Positions 8,808 through 18,390 are shown, counted from the first letter of the stretch. The stretch: 64,000 nt of DNA from Lachnospiraceae bacterium (GCA_017934175.1 JAGBKB010000036.1:1-64000), one strand, 5' to 3'. Made by a program: numbers and translations. The notes: generated by a model from the sequence alone, not told the origin.

Positions 8808-9880
8808 CGATTTGTTTTTAAAACTGAAAATAATTTAATATTTTTGCTCTTTACAAAGCATATAAACTTTGACATCATAAATAGCAAGTGCACATTTTTA
8901 ATCTTTAGCGGTATATACATAAGTTTTAAATACAATTTACTTGGTCTTGCTAACTTTAAACATTTATCTACATTTTCATTGTATAAATAAGTTCTTATTA
9001 ATTCAACTTTTTCTTTATTTGATAAAGTACATTGTTTGTTAAATAAGTTTACCATACATTCTATAAGTCTATCAATATATCGCCTTGAAATCATTTCCAT
9101 AGAATTATAATCATCTATTAAATTCCAATAACTATATAGGTCTAACATATATCTATGTTCTTCTTCTCTTTTTTCATAAAGAGTAGCAACATATTTTTGT
9201 GTCTCTGAATCTGACCTTTTTCTAATAAAATTATAATATTGCTTTTTAGTATATGTTACATTTTCTATATCTTTAATTACACTTAATACAAATGGGAAAT
9301 CATCTCTATAAGTTATAGGAAAAGTAATGTTATATTTTTTTAAATATGATAACTTGTAAAGTTTATTCCAAGGAGAATAAAACATATTTTTATCAAAGTT
9401 TTTATAAGCATATTTTCTAAATTCTATTTTATTATATTTTTTTACATCACTATCAATATTTGGAATATAATCTAATTGTATAAAATGTTCATTGTCATAA
9501 AAAGTATTGATATAAAACCCAGAAATTACTAATTCGCTATCATATTTATTTGCCAAATCATATAAATCTCTTAACATATCTTTTTCAATATAGTCATCAC
9601 TGTCAAAGAAGCAAACATATGTACCTTTGGCAAGTTTAAGTGCATTATTTCTTGCGTTGTGAGCGCCTTGATTTTTTTGATGGATTACTATAATTCTATT
9701 ATCTTTTAACTTTAATTCATCACATATGTCACTTGAGCCATCAGTACTTCCATCATCAACTAAAAATAATTCAAAATCATCAAATGTTTGATTTAAAATG
9801 CTATCTACCGCTTTTGTCAAATAATCTTTAACATTGTATACGGGCATTATTATTGAAATTTTTACTTCATTATTTTGCAT
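8804..9880 (-). CDS. Family 2 glycosyltransferase (EpsH/WcaA-like)
   Basis: 358 residues. The first third is a canonical GT2 domain: IIMPVYN at 10-16, VDDGSTDGS at 41-49 and the DSDD metal site at 93-96. The C-terminal part is helical and basic, as in capsule glycosyltransferases that lack a membrane anchor. The start lies inside the last codons of the upstream sugar transferase (11-base overlap) and no good ribosome binding site is seen, so coupling is likely. Donor and acceptor are unknown; the neighbours place it in repeat-unit assembly. Confidence 0.87.
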   Translation of the reverse strand: MQNNEVKISIIMPVYNVKDYLTKAVDSILNQTFDDFELFLVDDGSTDGSSDICDELKLKDNRIIVIHQKNQGAHNARNNALKLAKGTYVCFFDSDDYIEKDMLRDLYDLANKYDSELVISGFYINTFYDNEHFIQLDYIPNIDSDVKKYNKIEFRKYAYKNFDKNMFYSPWNKLYKLSYLKKYNITFPITYRDDFPFVLSVIKDIENVTYTKKQYYNFIRKRSDSETQKYVATLYEKREEEHRYMLDLYSYWNLIDDYNSMEMISRRYIDRLIECMVNLFNKQCTLSNKEKVELIRTYLYNENVDKCLKLARPSKLYLKLMYIPLKIKNVHLLFMMSKFICFVKSKNIKLFSVLKTNR

Positions 9881-11249
9881 TATTCATTATATAATCTTTT
9901 GTTTTTATATCAAAGCCTTCTGTGTTATCACTTATAACTAATACTTTTAATGTTCTCATTATTAATTCAAGGTCAAACATTAAACTACACTTTTTTATAT
10001 ACACAAGGTCAAGTTTTAATTTGTCAATCGGTGATGTGTTGTATTTTCCATATATTTGTGCAAGACCTGTTATTCCTGCTTTAACTTTATATCTATAGTC
10101 AAACTCTACAATTTCTTTTGAATATAATTCTACATGCTCTTTTCTTTCTGGTCTTGGTCCCACTATACTCATATCCCCAAGTAAAACATTTATAAATTGA
10201 GGAACTTCATCTATATGAAACTTTCTTATAAATTTTCCAATTTTGGTAATTCTATCATCTTCTTCTATTGTAGGAATTATTCTATCACTATTTGATACTT
10301 TCATAGACCTAAATTTAATTATTTTAAATAATTTTTTATTTATAGTCACTCTTTCTTGTGTAAAGAATATTGGTCCTTTATCTTCTAACTTTATAATTAT
10401 TGCAACTATAATCCATATTGGCATAAAACATATAATAACAAATAAACTAAATATAATATCAATCAATCTTTTAATTATTTTTAATTCAATAGATAATCCA
10501 AAATTAGATGATAAGAAAAGCGGGGTATCAAATATAAGCAAATCATCACTATACTTTAGTAATATATCAGATATTTTAGGAATAACATATATATTTCTTG
10601 AATTATTAAAGCAATGTTTTATAATATCATTTCTTGCTTCAGAAGTTATGTCCCCAATCAATATGTCATTATATAAATTGCATTTGTTATATATATACTC
10701 TAAATTATTTTCATTATACTCTATTTTATCTCTTACAATAAATATATCATTTCTTTTTATAAATTTATATATAATCAAATCTAAATTACTTTTAGATGAT
10801 ATACATAATAGTTCTTTTGGTGGCAATAACTTTTTTAATAGTAAGTTAACAATTAATGCCCATAAAATAATTACAATAAAGTCTGATATTGTAAGTAGTA
10901 TAATAGGTAATATTGGCATAAGCCCAAGCGCTGCAGCCGGTATAATAATTACAAAATATACGAGAATATTACATGCTGTTATTGATAACATTTCAGAAAA
11001 TATAAGTGTAGCCGGTCTATATTCTGATAAAGCATTACAATCAAATAAAATCATAAATATATAAGATAGGCCCATATACATAAACATAAGGAATATATTA
11101 CCTTTCATTATATAAGGGAATCTTAATAAATAATTATAATTAGATATCCAACAATTAACAAAGAGTATTCCTTCTACTAAAATTAGCACTATCACTAGTG
11201 CCAATTTTAAGAAACTCTCACTTTTTATTTTGTTTAAACTTGAATTCAA
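9870..11249 (-). CDS. Initiating sugar-phosphate transferase (polyprenyl glycosylphosphotransferase), first of two
   Basis: 459 residues. An N-terminal block of four to five membrane helices and a soluble Rossmann-like domain lead to a C-terminal bacterial sugar transferase domain (about 260-459) with a reentrant helix, QERVTINKKLF, KFRSM, DEVPQF and GDMSIVGPRPER. Such enzymes move a hexose-1-phosphate to undecaprenyl phosphate to start a glycan repeat. The start appears to be TTG at 11249 with a weak AGG upstream; no in-frame ATG precedes the first helices. A second enzyme of this kind lies at 16973-18382, so the locus may make two glycans or prime with two sugars. Confidence 0.88.
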   Translation of the reverse strand: MNSSLNKIKSESFLKLALVIVLILVEGILFVNCWISNYNYLLRFPYIMKGNIFLMFMYMGLSYIFMILFDCNALSEYRPATLIFSEMLSITACNILVYFVIIIPAAALGLMPILPIILLTISDFIVIILWALIVNLLLKKLLPPKELLCISSKSNLDLIIYKFIKRNDIFIVRDKIEYNENNLEYIYNKCNLYNDILIGDITSEARNDIIKHCFNNSRNIYVIPKISDILLKYSDDLLIFDTPLFLSSNFGLSIELKIIKRLIDIIFSLFVIICFMPIWIIVAIIIKLEDKGPIFFTQERVTINKKLFKIIKFRSMKVSNSDRIIPTIEEDDRITKIGKFIRKFHIDEVPQFINVLLGDMSIVGPRPERKEHVELYSKEIVEFDYRYKVKAGITGLAQIYGKYNTSPIDKLKLDLVYIKKCSLMFDLELIMRTLKVLVISDNTEGFDIKTKDYIMNNAK

Positions 11250-11257
11250 TACAATAC

Positions 11258-12958
11258 CTATGAATATAAAGCATTATTTATAGATAATTTTTTATTATTA
11301 ATTTCTTCACTTGCGCATATGAACATAAGTGCAAAGAACACTGGAGTAGTTATAGGTATGGCAATATTAACAATTGCTTGAACGGCATATGCAATTACAG
11401 CCATAACACATGCAACAACAAATGGGTTTTCTTTCATATTCTTAACTTCAAGTTTTATGCTTGAAATTAATATACCCATATAAGCAATTAAACCTACAGC
11501 ACCTTCACATATAAGATAATTTATATATTCATTGTGGGCGCTATCATATACTTCGCCATATCTTGAAACCATTTCTTCATAGAAAGTTCTTTCAGATACA
11601 ATTAGATATGTATCAGGTCCATAGCCAAAAAGTTTTTGGAATATACTAAAGTTTTGAGTAAAATTAGTAAATGCTATTCTCCAGTTATGTCCACAGTGAG
11701 TACCCCAATCATCACTGAGCACAAATAAATGAGAAGAAGGAACTCTGCTTAACCAAAAATCTGCATTAGTCTTTACTATATTTATTTGAATAAGGATAAA
11801 TACAATAAATGCTATTATTGAAATAATTACTATGTAATAAACTTTAACCAAATTCTTTGGTAAGTATGAATCAAGTGGCACTAATTTACTATCAATCATT
11901 TCTCCGTAATTTGGTTTTAACTTATTAAGTATAAAATACAAAACAATTATAAATACTGTAAATGGAACAAATAAATATGCAACTATTGAATGTTGATTTA
12001 ATAAGTCCATAATAATAGATGCCTGCAATGGGTTATGGTTTAACTTCATTCCACACCAAAATAAATATAAAGAAACTAAAAATACATCAATAGTAATAAA
12101 AAATCTTAATAGGCTTCGTCTATTTTTTACACAAAACATTGGTATAAATAAATAGAATGAAGCGAGTCCAAGAAAAGCATTATCAGCAAGTCCAAAGATT
12201 GAACCAGCGCACGCAACCAATGTAGCCAATAGATAAAATATTTTTTTCACTGTTTGCTTTTCAATAATAAATAATGATGCAGAAACCGCAAATACCATAA
12301 CAGTATAATTTGTAAAAGTATTTAAGTTTCCTACACTTGATGCAAACATTGATTTTTGCATATCGCTTACATTTGCAAAAAAATTAAATACATCTAAATA
12401 TAAGAAATCTGTTATTCCCCATATACAAGAAAATATACCTGCAATAATTGCATAATCAAGATACATAATCTTAAACTTAAATGTTCTTGATATGGCAACA
12501 TATGTTAAAAAATATAATATCCAACATTCAGTACCTTGATATCTTCCTGATGTTCCAAAAAATGCCTCTTCCTTAAAATTTGAACCAGCAGCAGAAATAA
12601 TAACACAAAAGAGCATTATTACAAAAAATATATCTGTTATTATTATATGTTTTTTGATGTTTTTTAATTTGAAAGCACTTAAAAATCTCTCTATAGCACT
12701 TGGTGATGATGAATTATTGTTATAATCAATAAACAAATATGCTATACCAAGACCTAATAAAATGAATACAAGCGCTAATGTCCAAACTTTAAAAAATACA
12801 TATCTCGATTTTAAAATATCAAAATACATATCATGAGTATAAAGTGGGAAAACAGTTAAAATCAAAAATACAAAAAATCCAGTAACACCTGTTGCGATAT
12901 TTCTAAATATATCTGATAAACTTTCCCTTTTTTTTACTTTTACATTAACCTTTCCCAT
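11258..12958 (-). CDS. O-antigen ligase/polymerase family protein (Wzy-like)
   Basis: 566 residues and about a dozen membrane segments. A large extracellular loop late in the protein carries a GYGPDTY segment and the SAHNEYIN motif around the conserved histidine of the Wzy_C/WaaL family. Proteins of this type polymerise lipid-linked repeats or ligate a glycan to an acceptor on the outer face of the membrane. It follows the lipoprotein gene by 2 bases; its GGAG site includes that gene's stop codon. Polymerase is the more natural reading in a Gram-positive, with no chain-length regulator nearby. Confidence 0.85.
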   Translation of the reverse strand: MGKVNVKVKKRESLSDIFRNIATGVTGFFVFLILTVFPLYTHDMYFDILKSRYVFFKVWTLALVFILLGLGIAYLFIDYNNNSSSPSAIERFLSAFKLKNIKKHIIITDIFFVIMLFCVIISAAGSNFKEEAFFGTSGRYQGTECWILYFLTYVAISRTFKFKIMYLDYAIIAGIFSCIWGITDFLYLDVFNFFANVSDMQKSMFASSVGNLNTFTNYTVMVFAVSASLFIIEKQTVKKIFYLLATLVACAGSIFGLADNAFLGLASFYLFIPMFCVKNRRSLLRFFITIDVFLVSLYLFWCGMKLNHNPLQASIIMDLLNQHSIVAYLFVPFTVFIIVLYFILNKLKPNYGEMIDSKLVPLDSYLPKNLVKVYYIVIISIIAFIVFILIQINIVKTNADFWLSRVPSSHLFVLSDDWGTHCGHNWRIAFTNFTQNFSIFQKLFGYGPDTYLIVSERTFYEEMVSRYGEVYDSAHNEYINYLICEGAVGLIAYMGILISSIKLEVKNMKENPFVVACVMAVIAYAVQAIVNIAIPITTPVFFALMFICASEEINNKKLSINNALYS

Positions 12959-12960
12959 AC

Positions 12961-13506
12961 TTACTCCTTTATATATCTTGGGTCTATAGGAATTCTTTCA
13001 GTTGCTTTTATATAATCATCACGAAGAACTTTTCCATCTTCATCTTTTGCATCAATTTTTAAATTATATATATTGAAAACAGTTCCAAAATCAGTATATG
13101 AACCATCTGAACCAACTGTAGGATTTTTAAATCTATAATCTTGCTCCGCAGCATTAAATCCTATACCATTAAGTAACATAGATAAAAACAAATCAACATC
13201 ATTGACAGTTGTGCCTTTTGTGCATACACAAGTAACAGTTATAAGTTTTTTTTCATTATCTCCACTTAAAAGTCCATCTTTATTACTTTTAACAAAAAAG
13301 AATGGCATAAATTCACTATTCAAATACTCAATAACATAATTATTCATATCAGTAAAATCTAAATTATAGTCCTCGTTTGATACACCATAATAAGGTGCCG
13401 TTTCAAATGGGAACTCTCTTGTTTCATTTATATCAGTTTTTTTACAAGCAAATAATGATGCTATAATAAATAACAACAAAAAAACTGAAGATATTTTTTT
13501 TAGCAT
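12961..13506 (-). CDS. Putative lipoprotein of unknown function
   Basis: 181 residues. The first 21 are a lipoprotein signal (MLKK, hydrophobic core, lipobox LFAC with Cys21). The rest is a soluble mixed domain without a family I recognise. It is the first gene of its unit, with AAGGAG before the ATG and a strong promoter 40-70 bases upstream. Its place directly before the Wzy-like gene suggests a role at the outer face of the membrane in glycan export or attachment, which is inference from position only. Confidence 0.75.
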   Translation of the reverse strand: MLKKISSVFLLLFIIASLFACKKTDINETREFPFETAPYYGVSNEDYNLDFTDMNNYVIEYLNSEFMPFFFVKSNKDGLLSGDNEKKLITVTCVCTKGTTVNDVDLFLSMLLNGIGFNAAEQDYRFKNPTVGSDGSYTDFGTVFNIYNLKIDAKDEDGKVLRDDYIKATERIPIDPRYIKE

Positions 13507-13524
13507 ATTAATCTCCTTAAAATT

Positions 13525-13537
13525 AACAAAATTTGTT
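13525..13537. promoter_or_regulatory. Dyad at the transcription start of the lipoprotein operon
   Basis: AACAAA-A-TTTGTT is a perfect 6-bp dyad with one central base. It covers about +1 to +13 of the transcript predicted from the promoter at 13545-13573, a typical repressor position. The half-site TTAACAAA also occurs in the larger inverted repeat at 86-119. Confidence 0.4.
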
Positions 13538-13544
13538 TCATATT

Positions 13545-13573
13545 ATTTTAACATAATTTTTATATAATGTCAA
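13545..13573 (-). promoter_or_regulatory. Sigma-A-type promoter of the lipoprotein/glycan/trk/ileS operon
   Basis: Minus strand: TTGACA at 13573-13568, 17-base spacer, TAAAAT at 13550-13545. It lies between the degP terminator and the lipoprotein gene. No terminator is seen before 192, so it probably drives the ten genes down to the SGNH hydrolase. Confidence 0.85.
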
Positions 13574-13597
13574 AAAACATTTTATATATTATTGCAT

Positions 13598-13622
13598 AAA
13601 AATAGGGGCTAAATCGCCCCTA
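13598..13622 (-). terminator. Intrinsic terminator after degP
   Basis: TAGGGGC (minus, 13622-13616), six-base loop, GCCCCTA (13609-13603), then TTTTTA. It is 20 bases after the degP stop and separates the two halves of the glycan region. Confidence 0.9.
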
Positions 13623-13642
13623 AAAATTATATACAACTTATA

Positions 13643-15013
13643 TTATGGCCACATACCATTTCCAAAGTTTCTAAATATGTCATCAAAATCTTGGAATGGG
13701 TCGTAGTAATATCCATTATTTGGTTGTTGTTGTTCATTATTATTATTGTTTGAATTATTGTTTTGCTTTTGTTGTTTTTGCTGTTGCTGATTAATTGATT
13801 TATTTGCAAGTTTTACCTTAAACTCTTTTTCCACATATTCTCCACCATCAAGTCTTTTTACTTTTATAGAAACTTCTTGACCGGCTCTTGTATATGTCAA
13901 AAGTTCTTGTAAATCACTTACAGTTTTTACTGATTGGTCATCAAATGATATAATTATATCTTTTTCTTTTAATTCAGATGACTTTGCAGGTGCATCATCA
14001 TTAATTTTCATAACATATATACCTTCTGGCATATCAAGACTTGAAGCAGTTTGAGCATCAATATTTCTTGCAGATATTCCAAGTTGTCCTTGTTCTTCTT
14101 CTGGTATAGTCTCTCTATCTTTTCTCTTTGACATTGTCTCTATAACTTCTTTAGCAACATTTATTGGTATAGCATAACCCATACCTTCAATAGCACTACC
14201 AGAACTCTTTGCAACATTGATTCCTATTAATTCTCCTCGAAGATTAATAAGTGCTCCACCAGAGTTTCCAGGATTTATAGCAGCATCTGTTTGTATCAAT
14301 TTAGCAGAATTACCAATTTCATCAATTTCTCTATCTTTAGCACTTATTATACCATATGTAACTGATTGTCCTATACCAAGTGCATTTCCAATAGCAACTA
14401 CATGTTCACCAACTTTTATATTGTCTGAATTACCAATATTTGAAATCTTTATGCTACTTATAATATCAGCATCAATATCTTTTTTTGCTACAGAAATTAT
14501 TGCTAAATCTTTTGATGAATCAGTTCCTTTTATTGATGCATCAAATGTTTTAGAATCATTAAATGTAACTGATAAACTGTTTGATTGTTGCACTACATGG
14601 TTATTAGTAAGAATTATTATTTGGTCATCAGTCATTCCTACTATTACTCCACTTCCAGAAGCAGGTGCTTCATACTCTTGAGGTTGAACTCTGAAGCCAA
14701 ACATTGAATAACCATTTTGAGTAAACTTTTGCATATTAGTTATAGAAACAACAGTTGGCATAACATCTTGAATTAAATCTGTTATGTCTTCAAATTGATT
14801 GCTATAATTATTTACAGCAGGTCTACTTGCTTGTTCTTCTTTTTTTTGAGTTTCAGTTGCTGAATTTTCTTCAATATTTTCTACACTTTTTACTATAGTA
14901 TCATTATTAATGATACCTGTCTTTGTAGATACTAATGTTACTGCTGTAAATACAAGACCAGCAATAAGACCAAAGCCTATAGCCGATAGTATAACTGTTA
15001 ATACCTTTTTCAT
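13643..15013 (-). CDS. degP: HtrA/DegP-type serine protease with PDZ domain
   Basis: Membrane-anchored envelope protease and chaperone. Order: one N-terminal membrane helix (about 5-27), a linker, a trypsin-like domain with the catalytic triad His139 (TNNHVV), Asp169 (SSKDLAII) and Ser251 (GNSGGAL), then one PDZ domain (about 300-400). The last 45 residues are an unusual Gln/Asn-rich stretch that ends in an aromatic segment rich in Tyr, Phe, Asp and Trp. It has its own probable promoter upstream and a terminator downstream but also follows the LCP gene co-directionally. The role in the glycan locus is probably quality control of exported proteins. Confidence 0.95.
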   Translation of the reverse strand: MKKVLTVILSAIGFGLIAGLVFTAVTLVSTKTGIINNDTIVKSVENIEENSATETQKKEEQASRPAVNNYSNQFEDITDLIQDVMPTVVSITNMQKFTQNGYSMFGFRVQPQEYEAPASGSGVIVGMTDDQIIILTNNHVVQQSNSLSVTFNDSKTFDASIKGTDSSKDLAIISVAKKDIDADIISSIKISNIGNSDNIKVGEHVVAIGNALGIGQSVTYGIISAKDREIDEIGNSAKLIQTDAAINPGNSGGALINLRGELIGINVAKSSGSAIEGMGYAIPINVAKEVIETMSKRKDRETIPEEEQGQLGISARNIDAQTASSLDMPEGIYVMKINDDAPAKSSELKEKDIIISFDDQSVKTVSDLQELLTYTRAGQEVSIKVKRLDGGEYVEKEFKVKLANKSINQQQQKQQKQNNNSNNNNNEQQQPNNGYYYDPFQDFDDIFRNFGNGMWP

Positions 15014-15046
15014 TTATATTTCCTCCCACAATAAATATACTATTTA

Positions 15047-15076
15047 ATTATAAATATTTTACAAAATAATTGTGAA
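15047..15076 (-). promoter_or_regulatory. Probable promoter of degP
   Basis: Minus strand: TTCACA at 15076-15071, 18-base spacer, TATAAT at 15052-15047, in the 94-base gap between the LCP gene and degP. A GGGAGGAAA ribosome binding site follows before the ATG at 15013. Confidence 0.6.
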
Positions 15077-15107
15077 CAAAATATGTATAAAATATAAAAA
15101 TTATGTG

Positions 15108-16946
15108 TTAATATGGAGCACCAATAATTGGCACTATATCATTATTATTACCATTATTGTAAGGTGATAAATCTCCACCTGGAGGTCCAGAAACTACAAC
15201 ACCATTCATAGGTGTGCTTGATGGAGATATAGGAGCGCTGCTACCTGGTGCCGCTTGAATAGCATTGTTATTTGCTGTAGTAGAAGGTACACCAGGTGCA
15301 TCATAAACTATTATATCATTATTTGGACTTGATACAGATACACTATTATCCTCTTCTGGTTCTATACTCAAGTCTTTATCACTGTCAGCATCTACAATAG
15401 GTAAATCATTAGGTGCAGTTTCAACTACTTTTTTAGTTGATTTTGCACTTGATGATGTTGCAACTCTTTTCTTTGTTTTATTTGTTGTATTTGTTGCATT
15501 ACCAGTTGCACTTTCAGATTCACCATTTTCTTCTTCGCCTTCTTCACTGCCATCAACAGATGATTCTTTTAATTTATTTTCTTCTTCATATTTACGGCGA
15601 AGTTCAATAATTCTTGCACTATAATTCTTAACCGAAGATGAAGGATTATAATTATCAACATTATAAAGTATTTTGTGAAGTTCCGTTACAGATTTTTGTA
15701 AATTAAGTGGGACAACACAATCTCCATTGCTACCCATTTGAACTGTTCTAACACCACTTACTTCAGGACAACTTGTTGAATAAGTTATATGCACTACTTT
15801 AACAAGTTTTATGAGCGAAAATATTTCATTCATATCAAAAGCATATCCTATTTGTGGTAAAACTGCTTCAACAATTAATTTCAATGTATTAATATCTATA
15901 TTTTTTGCTTTTTCAAGACATAGTCCTACAATCTTTTTTTGTCTCTCAACTCTTTGGAAATCACTATCCATAAGTCTAAGTCTTCCGTAAGCAACTGCTT
16001 GAATACCATCTAAATGTTGAAATCCATATGATTTTATATAATGCGCAGCAGGATTTTTTGCATCAATACCAGTTGCAATACAAGTTTCATGAATAAAGGC
16101 ATTTAAATACTTAAACTCTGATTTAGTTATTTCAATATCAATACCGCCAAGGAGTTCGATTCCATCGGCAACTGCTTTCCAGTTAAATGCAAAATAACTA
16201 TCTATATTTAAATCAAAATTCTTGTTAATAGTTTTTACTGCTTGTTCAGGTCCACCTTTTCTGTATGCTGCATTTAACTTGGTATATAAATTATCATCTG
16301 TCACACTTAAATATAAATCTCTATAAACAGATACAAGTTGTATTTCACCTGATTCAAGATTGAGATTTGCAATAATATTTACATCAGCATTGTTTCCTTT
16401 ATCAACACTACCAGTTCTTGAGTCAACACCAAATACAGCCACAGTTTTAAATCCTTTCATAATTGCAAGTGTGGACTCTGAAATATTTTTTGTATTATCT
16501 ACATTTTTTATATCAAATGGAATCTCTTGTGTTAAATTAGAATATCTAACAATAGAACCAAACATTACTATTAATGCTATTGTCAGAACTTCTACTACAA
16601 ACATTGCTATAAATGTTTTAATTCCTGGTTTCCAATTTCCTTTATTCAATGATTCTTTTAACTTTTTTTCATTATTGGTAATTTTTGTATTTAGTCTATT
16701 TAATCTATCATTATATTCTTTATGCTTTGAGACAACAAAATCATCATCTAAATCTAATGAATTAATCTTACTCAACTTTTCTTTAACATCAATATTTTCA
16801 GTATGCTCATTATTTGGATGATTTGAAATGTCAAACATATTTGAAGGATTAACCCCAATAGAAGATAACGAAGATTTTTCTTCTTCATTAATATTTACTT
16901 TTTCATTATCTTTGGTAAATCTACCACGATTGCTAATTAAAGACAT
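15108..16946 (-). CDS. LytR-CpsA-Psr (LCP) family glycopolymer ligase
   Basis: 612 residues. A cytoplasmic N terminus of about 115 residues precedes one membrane helix (about 120-140) and an extracellular LCP domain (about 165-390): VFGVDSR, the Asp-containing NADVNIIANLN stretch, YRDLY, KLNAAYRKGG and the arginine motif GRLRLMDSDFQRVERQ. LCP proteins transfer lipid-linked glycopolymers to peptidoglycan. The last 170 residues are low-complexity Ser/Thr/Asn/Pro, unusual in length, and probably thread the wall. It lies between an initiating transferase and degP, consistent with wall attachment of the glycan made here. AGGAGTGAT precedes the ATG. Confidence 0.93.
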   Translation of the reverse strand: MSLISNRGRFTKDNEKVNINEEEKSSLSSIGVNPSNMFDISNHPNNEHTENIDVKEKLSKINSLDLDDDFVVSKHKEYNDRLNRLNTKITNNEKKLKESLNKGNWKPGIKTFIAMFVVEVLTIALIVMFGSIVRYSNLTQEIPFDIKNVDNTKNISESTLAIMKGFKTVAVFGVDSRTGSVDKGNNADVNIIANLNLESGEIQLVSVYRDLYLSVTDDNLYTKLNAAYRKGGPEQAVKTINKNFDLNIDSYFAFNWKAVADGIELLGGIDIEITKSEFKYLNAFIHETCIATGIDAKNPAAHYIKSYGFQHLDGIQAVAYGRLRLMDSDFQRVERQKKIVGLCLEKAKNIDINTLKLIVEAVLPQIGYAFDMNEIFSLIKLVKVVHITYSTSCPEVSGVRTVQMGSNGDCVVPLNLQKSVTELHKILYNVDNYNPSSSVKNYSARIIELRRKYEEENKLKESSVDGSEEGEEENGESESATGNATNTTNKTKKRVATSSSAKSTKKVVETAPNDLPIVDADSDKDLSIEPEEDNSVSVSSPNNDIIVYDAPGVPSTTANNNAIQAAPGSSAPISPSSTPMNGVVVSGPPGGDLSPYNNGNNNDIVPIIGAPY

Positions 16947-16972
16947 ATCACTCCTATATTTAAAAACTATAT

Positions 16973-18382
16973 CTAATATGCATTCTTATTTATAAATCCA
17001 AAAAATATAGTTAAAAACAAAATCTTTATATCTAATCCAATAGTCCAGTTTTCTATATACCACAAATCATACTGAATTCTTCTATCTATGTCTGTGTCTC
17101 CTCTAAGTCCATTAATTTGAGCCCATCCAGACATTCCCGGTCTAACTTGATGTTTAATCATATATCTCGGAATAGTTTCTTTAAACTCATCAACAAATTG
17201 TTGTCTTTCAGGTCTTGGTCCTACCAGCGACATATCACCCTTTAAAACATTAAAGAATTGAGGTAATTCATCAAAACTGATTTTTCGTATCAATGCACCA
17301 ACTTTTGTAACACGGCTGTCATTTTTTGTAGTCCATCCTTTTTTTTCTTCTACATCAGATTGTTCAATCATGGACCTAAATTTATACATAGTAAATATCT
17401 TATTGTGAAGACCAACTCTCTCTTGCTTAAAAATAACTGGTCCTTTAGATGTGCATTTAATTGCAATAGATATAATTAAAAAAATAGGTGAAAAAATAAT
17501 TATGCCAACTATTGAGCCAATTATATCTATTGTTCTTTTAACAAATCTATTAAATAAATTTTGAAGTGGAACTGCTCTTATATTTATAACTGGCATACCA
17601 TCAAAATCTTCAGTTAGTGGTTTAGTAGGTATAATAGTTCCATAATCAGGTATAAACTTCGTATGAATACCAGTTTTCTCGCACACAGAAACTACATTTC
17701 TTAATTTATCATACTCATTTAATCCTAAAGTTATAATTATTTCATCAAAGTCATTTTTTTCAATTAATTCTTTTAAGTTATTAATGTTGTCAATAACTTT
17801 AACATTTCTATAGTCACTATCAATTTTATGGTTATCATCTACTATTCCAAATACATGGTAACCCCATCCAGGATTTTTAAATACCTTATCTATAAATTTA
17901 AATGCAGCATCACTATAACCGACTAACAATATATGTTTTTGATTGAAACCTTTCTTTCTAAATAATCTAAGTATGTATCTAATTAAATTCCTTGAAACAA
18001 ATGCAAATAGTGCATTTAATAAGCCAAAAGAAAAAATCATTACTCTTGAAAAGTTTGACAAAAAAGGATTTTTACTTCCGACAAATAAAACTGTATTTAT
18101 AACAAGTAATCCGAGTATATTTGCTTCAATAATTCTTGATAATTCAGTGAAAACTCCAAGAGTTCTATTGGACCTATATAATCCAAAAACTGTATATAAG
18201 ATTAAATATATGGGTATAATTATTATAAGTGCACCAAAATAAATATTTGATGGCAATACACCTACTGCAATATCATCTCTTGAAAATATAATGAAATACC
18301 AAGATAGAAAGTATGATATAAATATAAGTAATATATCTAAAGGAAAAAATATTCTATTAAGTTGTTCATTTTGATTCTTCAT
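16973..18382 (-). CDS. Undecaprenyl-phosphate hexose phosphotransferase (WcaJ/CpsE-like), second initiating transferase
   Basis: 469 residues: about five N-terminal helices, a CoA-binding-like Rossmann domain (LLVGYSDAAFKF near 150), and a C-terminal sugar transferase domain with QERVGLHNKIF, YKFRSM, SFDELPQF and GDMSLVGPRPER, ending in the conserved GWAQINGLRGDT segment. The last feature and the overall length match the WcaJ/CpsE class that loads glucose-1-phosphate (or galactose-1-phosphate) on undecaprenyl phosphate. It lies 26 bases before the LCP gene. It is clearly better conserved than the paralogue at 9870-11249. Confidence 0.93.
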   Translation of the reverse strand: MKNQNEQLNRIFFPLDILLIFISYFLSWYFIIFSRDDIAVGVLPSNIYFGALIIIIPIYLILYTVFGLYRSNRTLGVFTELSRIIEANILGLLVINTVLFVGSKNPFLSNFSRVMIFSFGLLNALFAFVSRNLIRYILRLFRKKGFNQKHILLVGYSDAAFKFIDKVFKNPGWGYHVFGIVDDNHKIDSDYRNVKVIDNINNLKELIEKNDFDEIIITLGLNEYDKLRNVVSVCEKTGIHTKFIPDYGTIIPTKPLTEDFDGMPVINIRAVPLQNLFNRFVKRTIDIIGSIVGIIIFSPIFLIISIAIKCTSKGPVIFKQERVGLHNKIFTMYKFRSMIEQSDVEEKKGWTTKNDSRVTKVGALIRKISFDELPQFFNVLKGDMSLVGPRPERQQFVDEFKETIPRYMIKHQVRPGMSGWAQINGLRGDTDIDRRIQYDLWYIENWTIGLDIKILFLTIFFGFINKNAY

Positions 18383-18390
18383 AAAAATAA

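Noticed and set aside
10243..11064. 273-codon plus-strand reading frame opposite the first sugar transferase
   Set aside because: Ile/Ser/Asn-rich translation of an antisense AT-rich membrane gene. The minus-strand gene has full family motifs.
13627..13809. 60-codon minus-strand frame overlapping the end of degP
   Set aside because: It is an alternative frame of the Gln/Asn repeat tail; no start signals.
14217..14681. 154-codon plus-strand reading frame opposite degP
   Set aside because: It lies wholly within the conserved protease domain on the other strand, with no ribosome binding site or recognisable family; a shadow of the coding strand.
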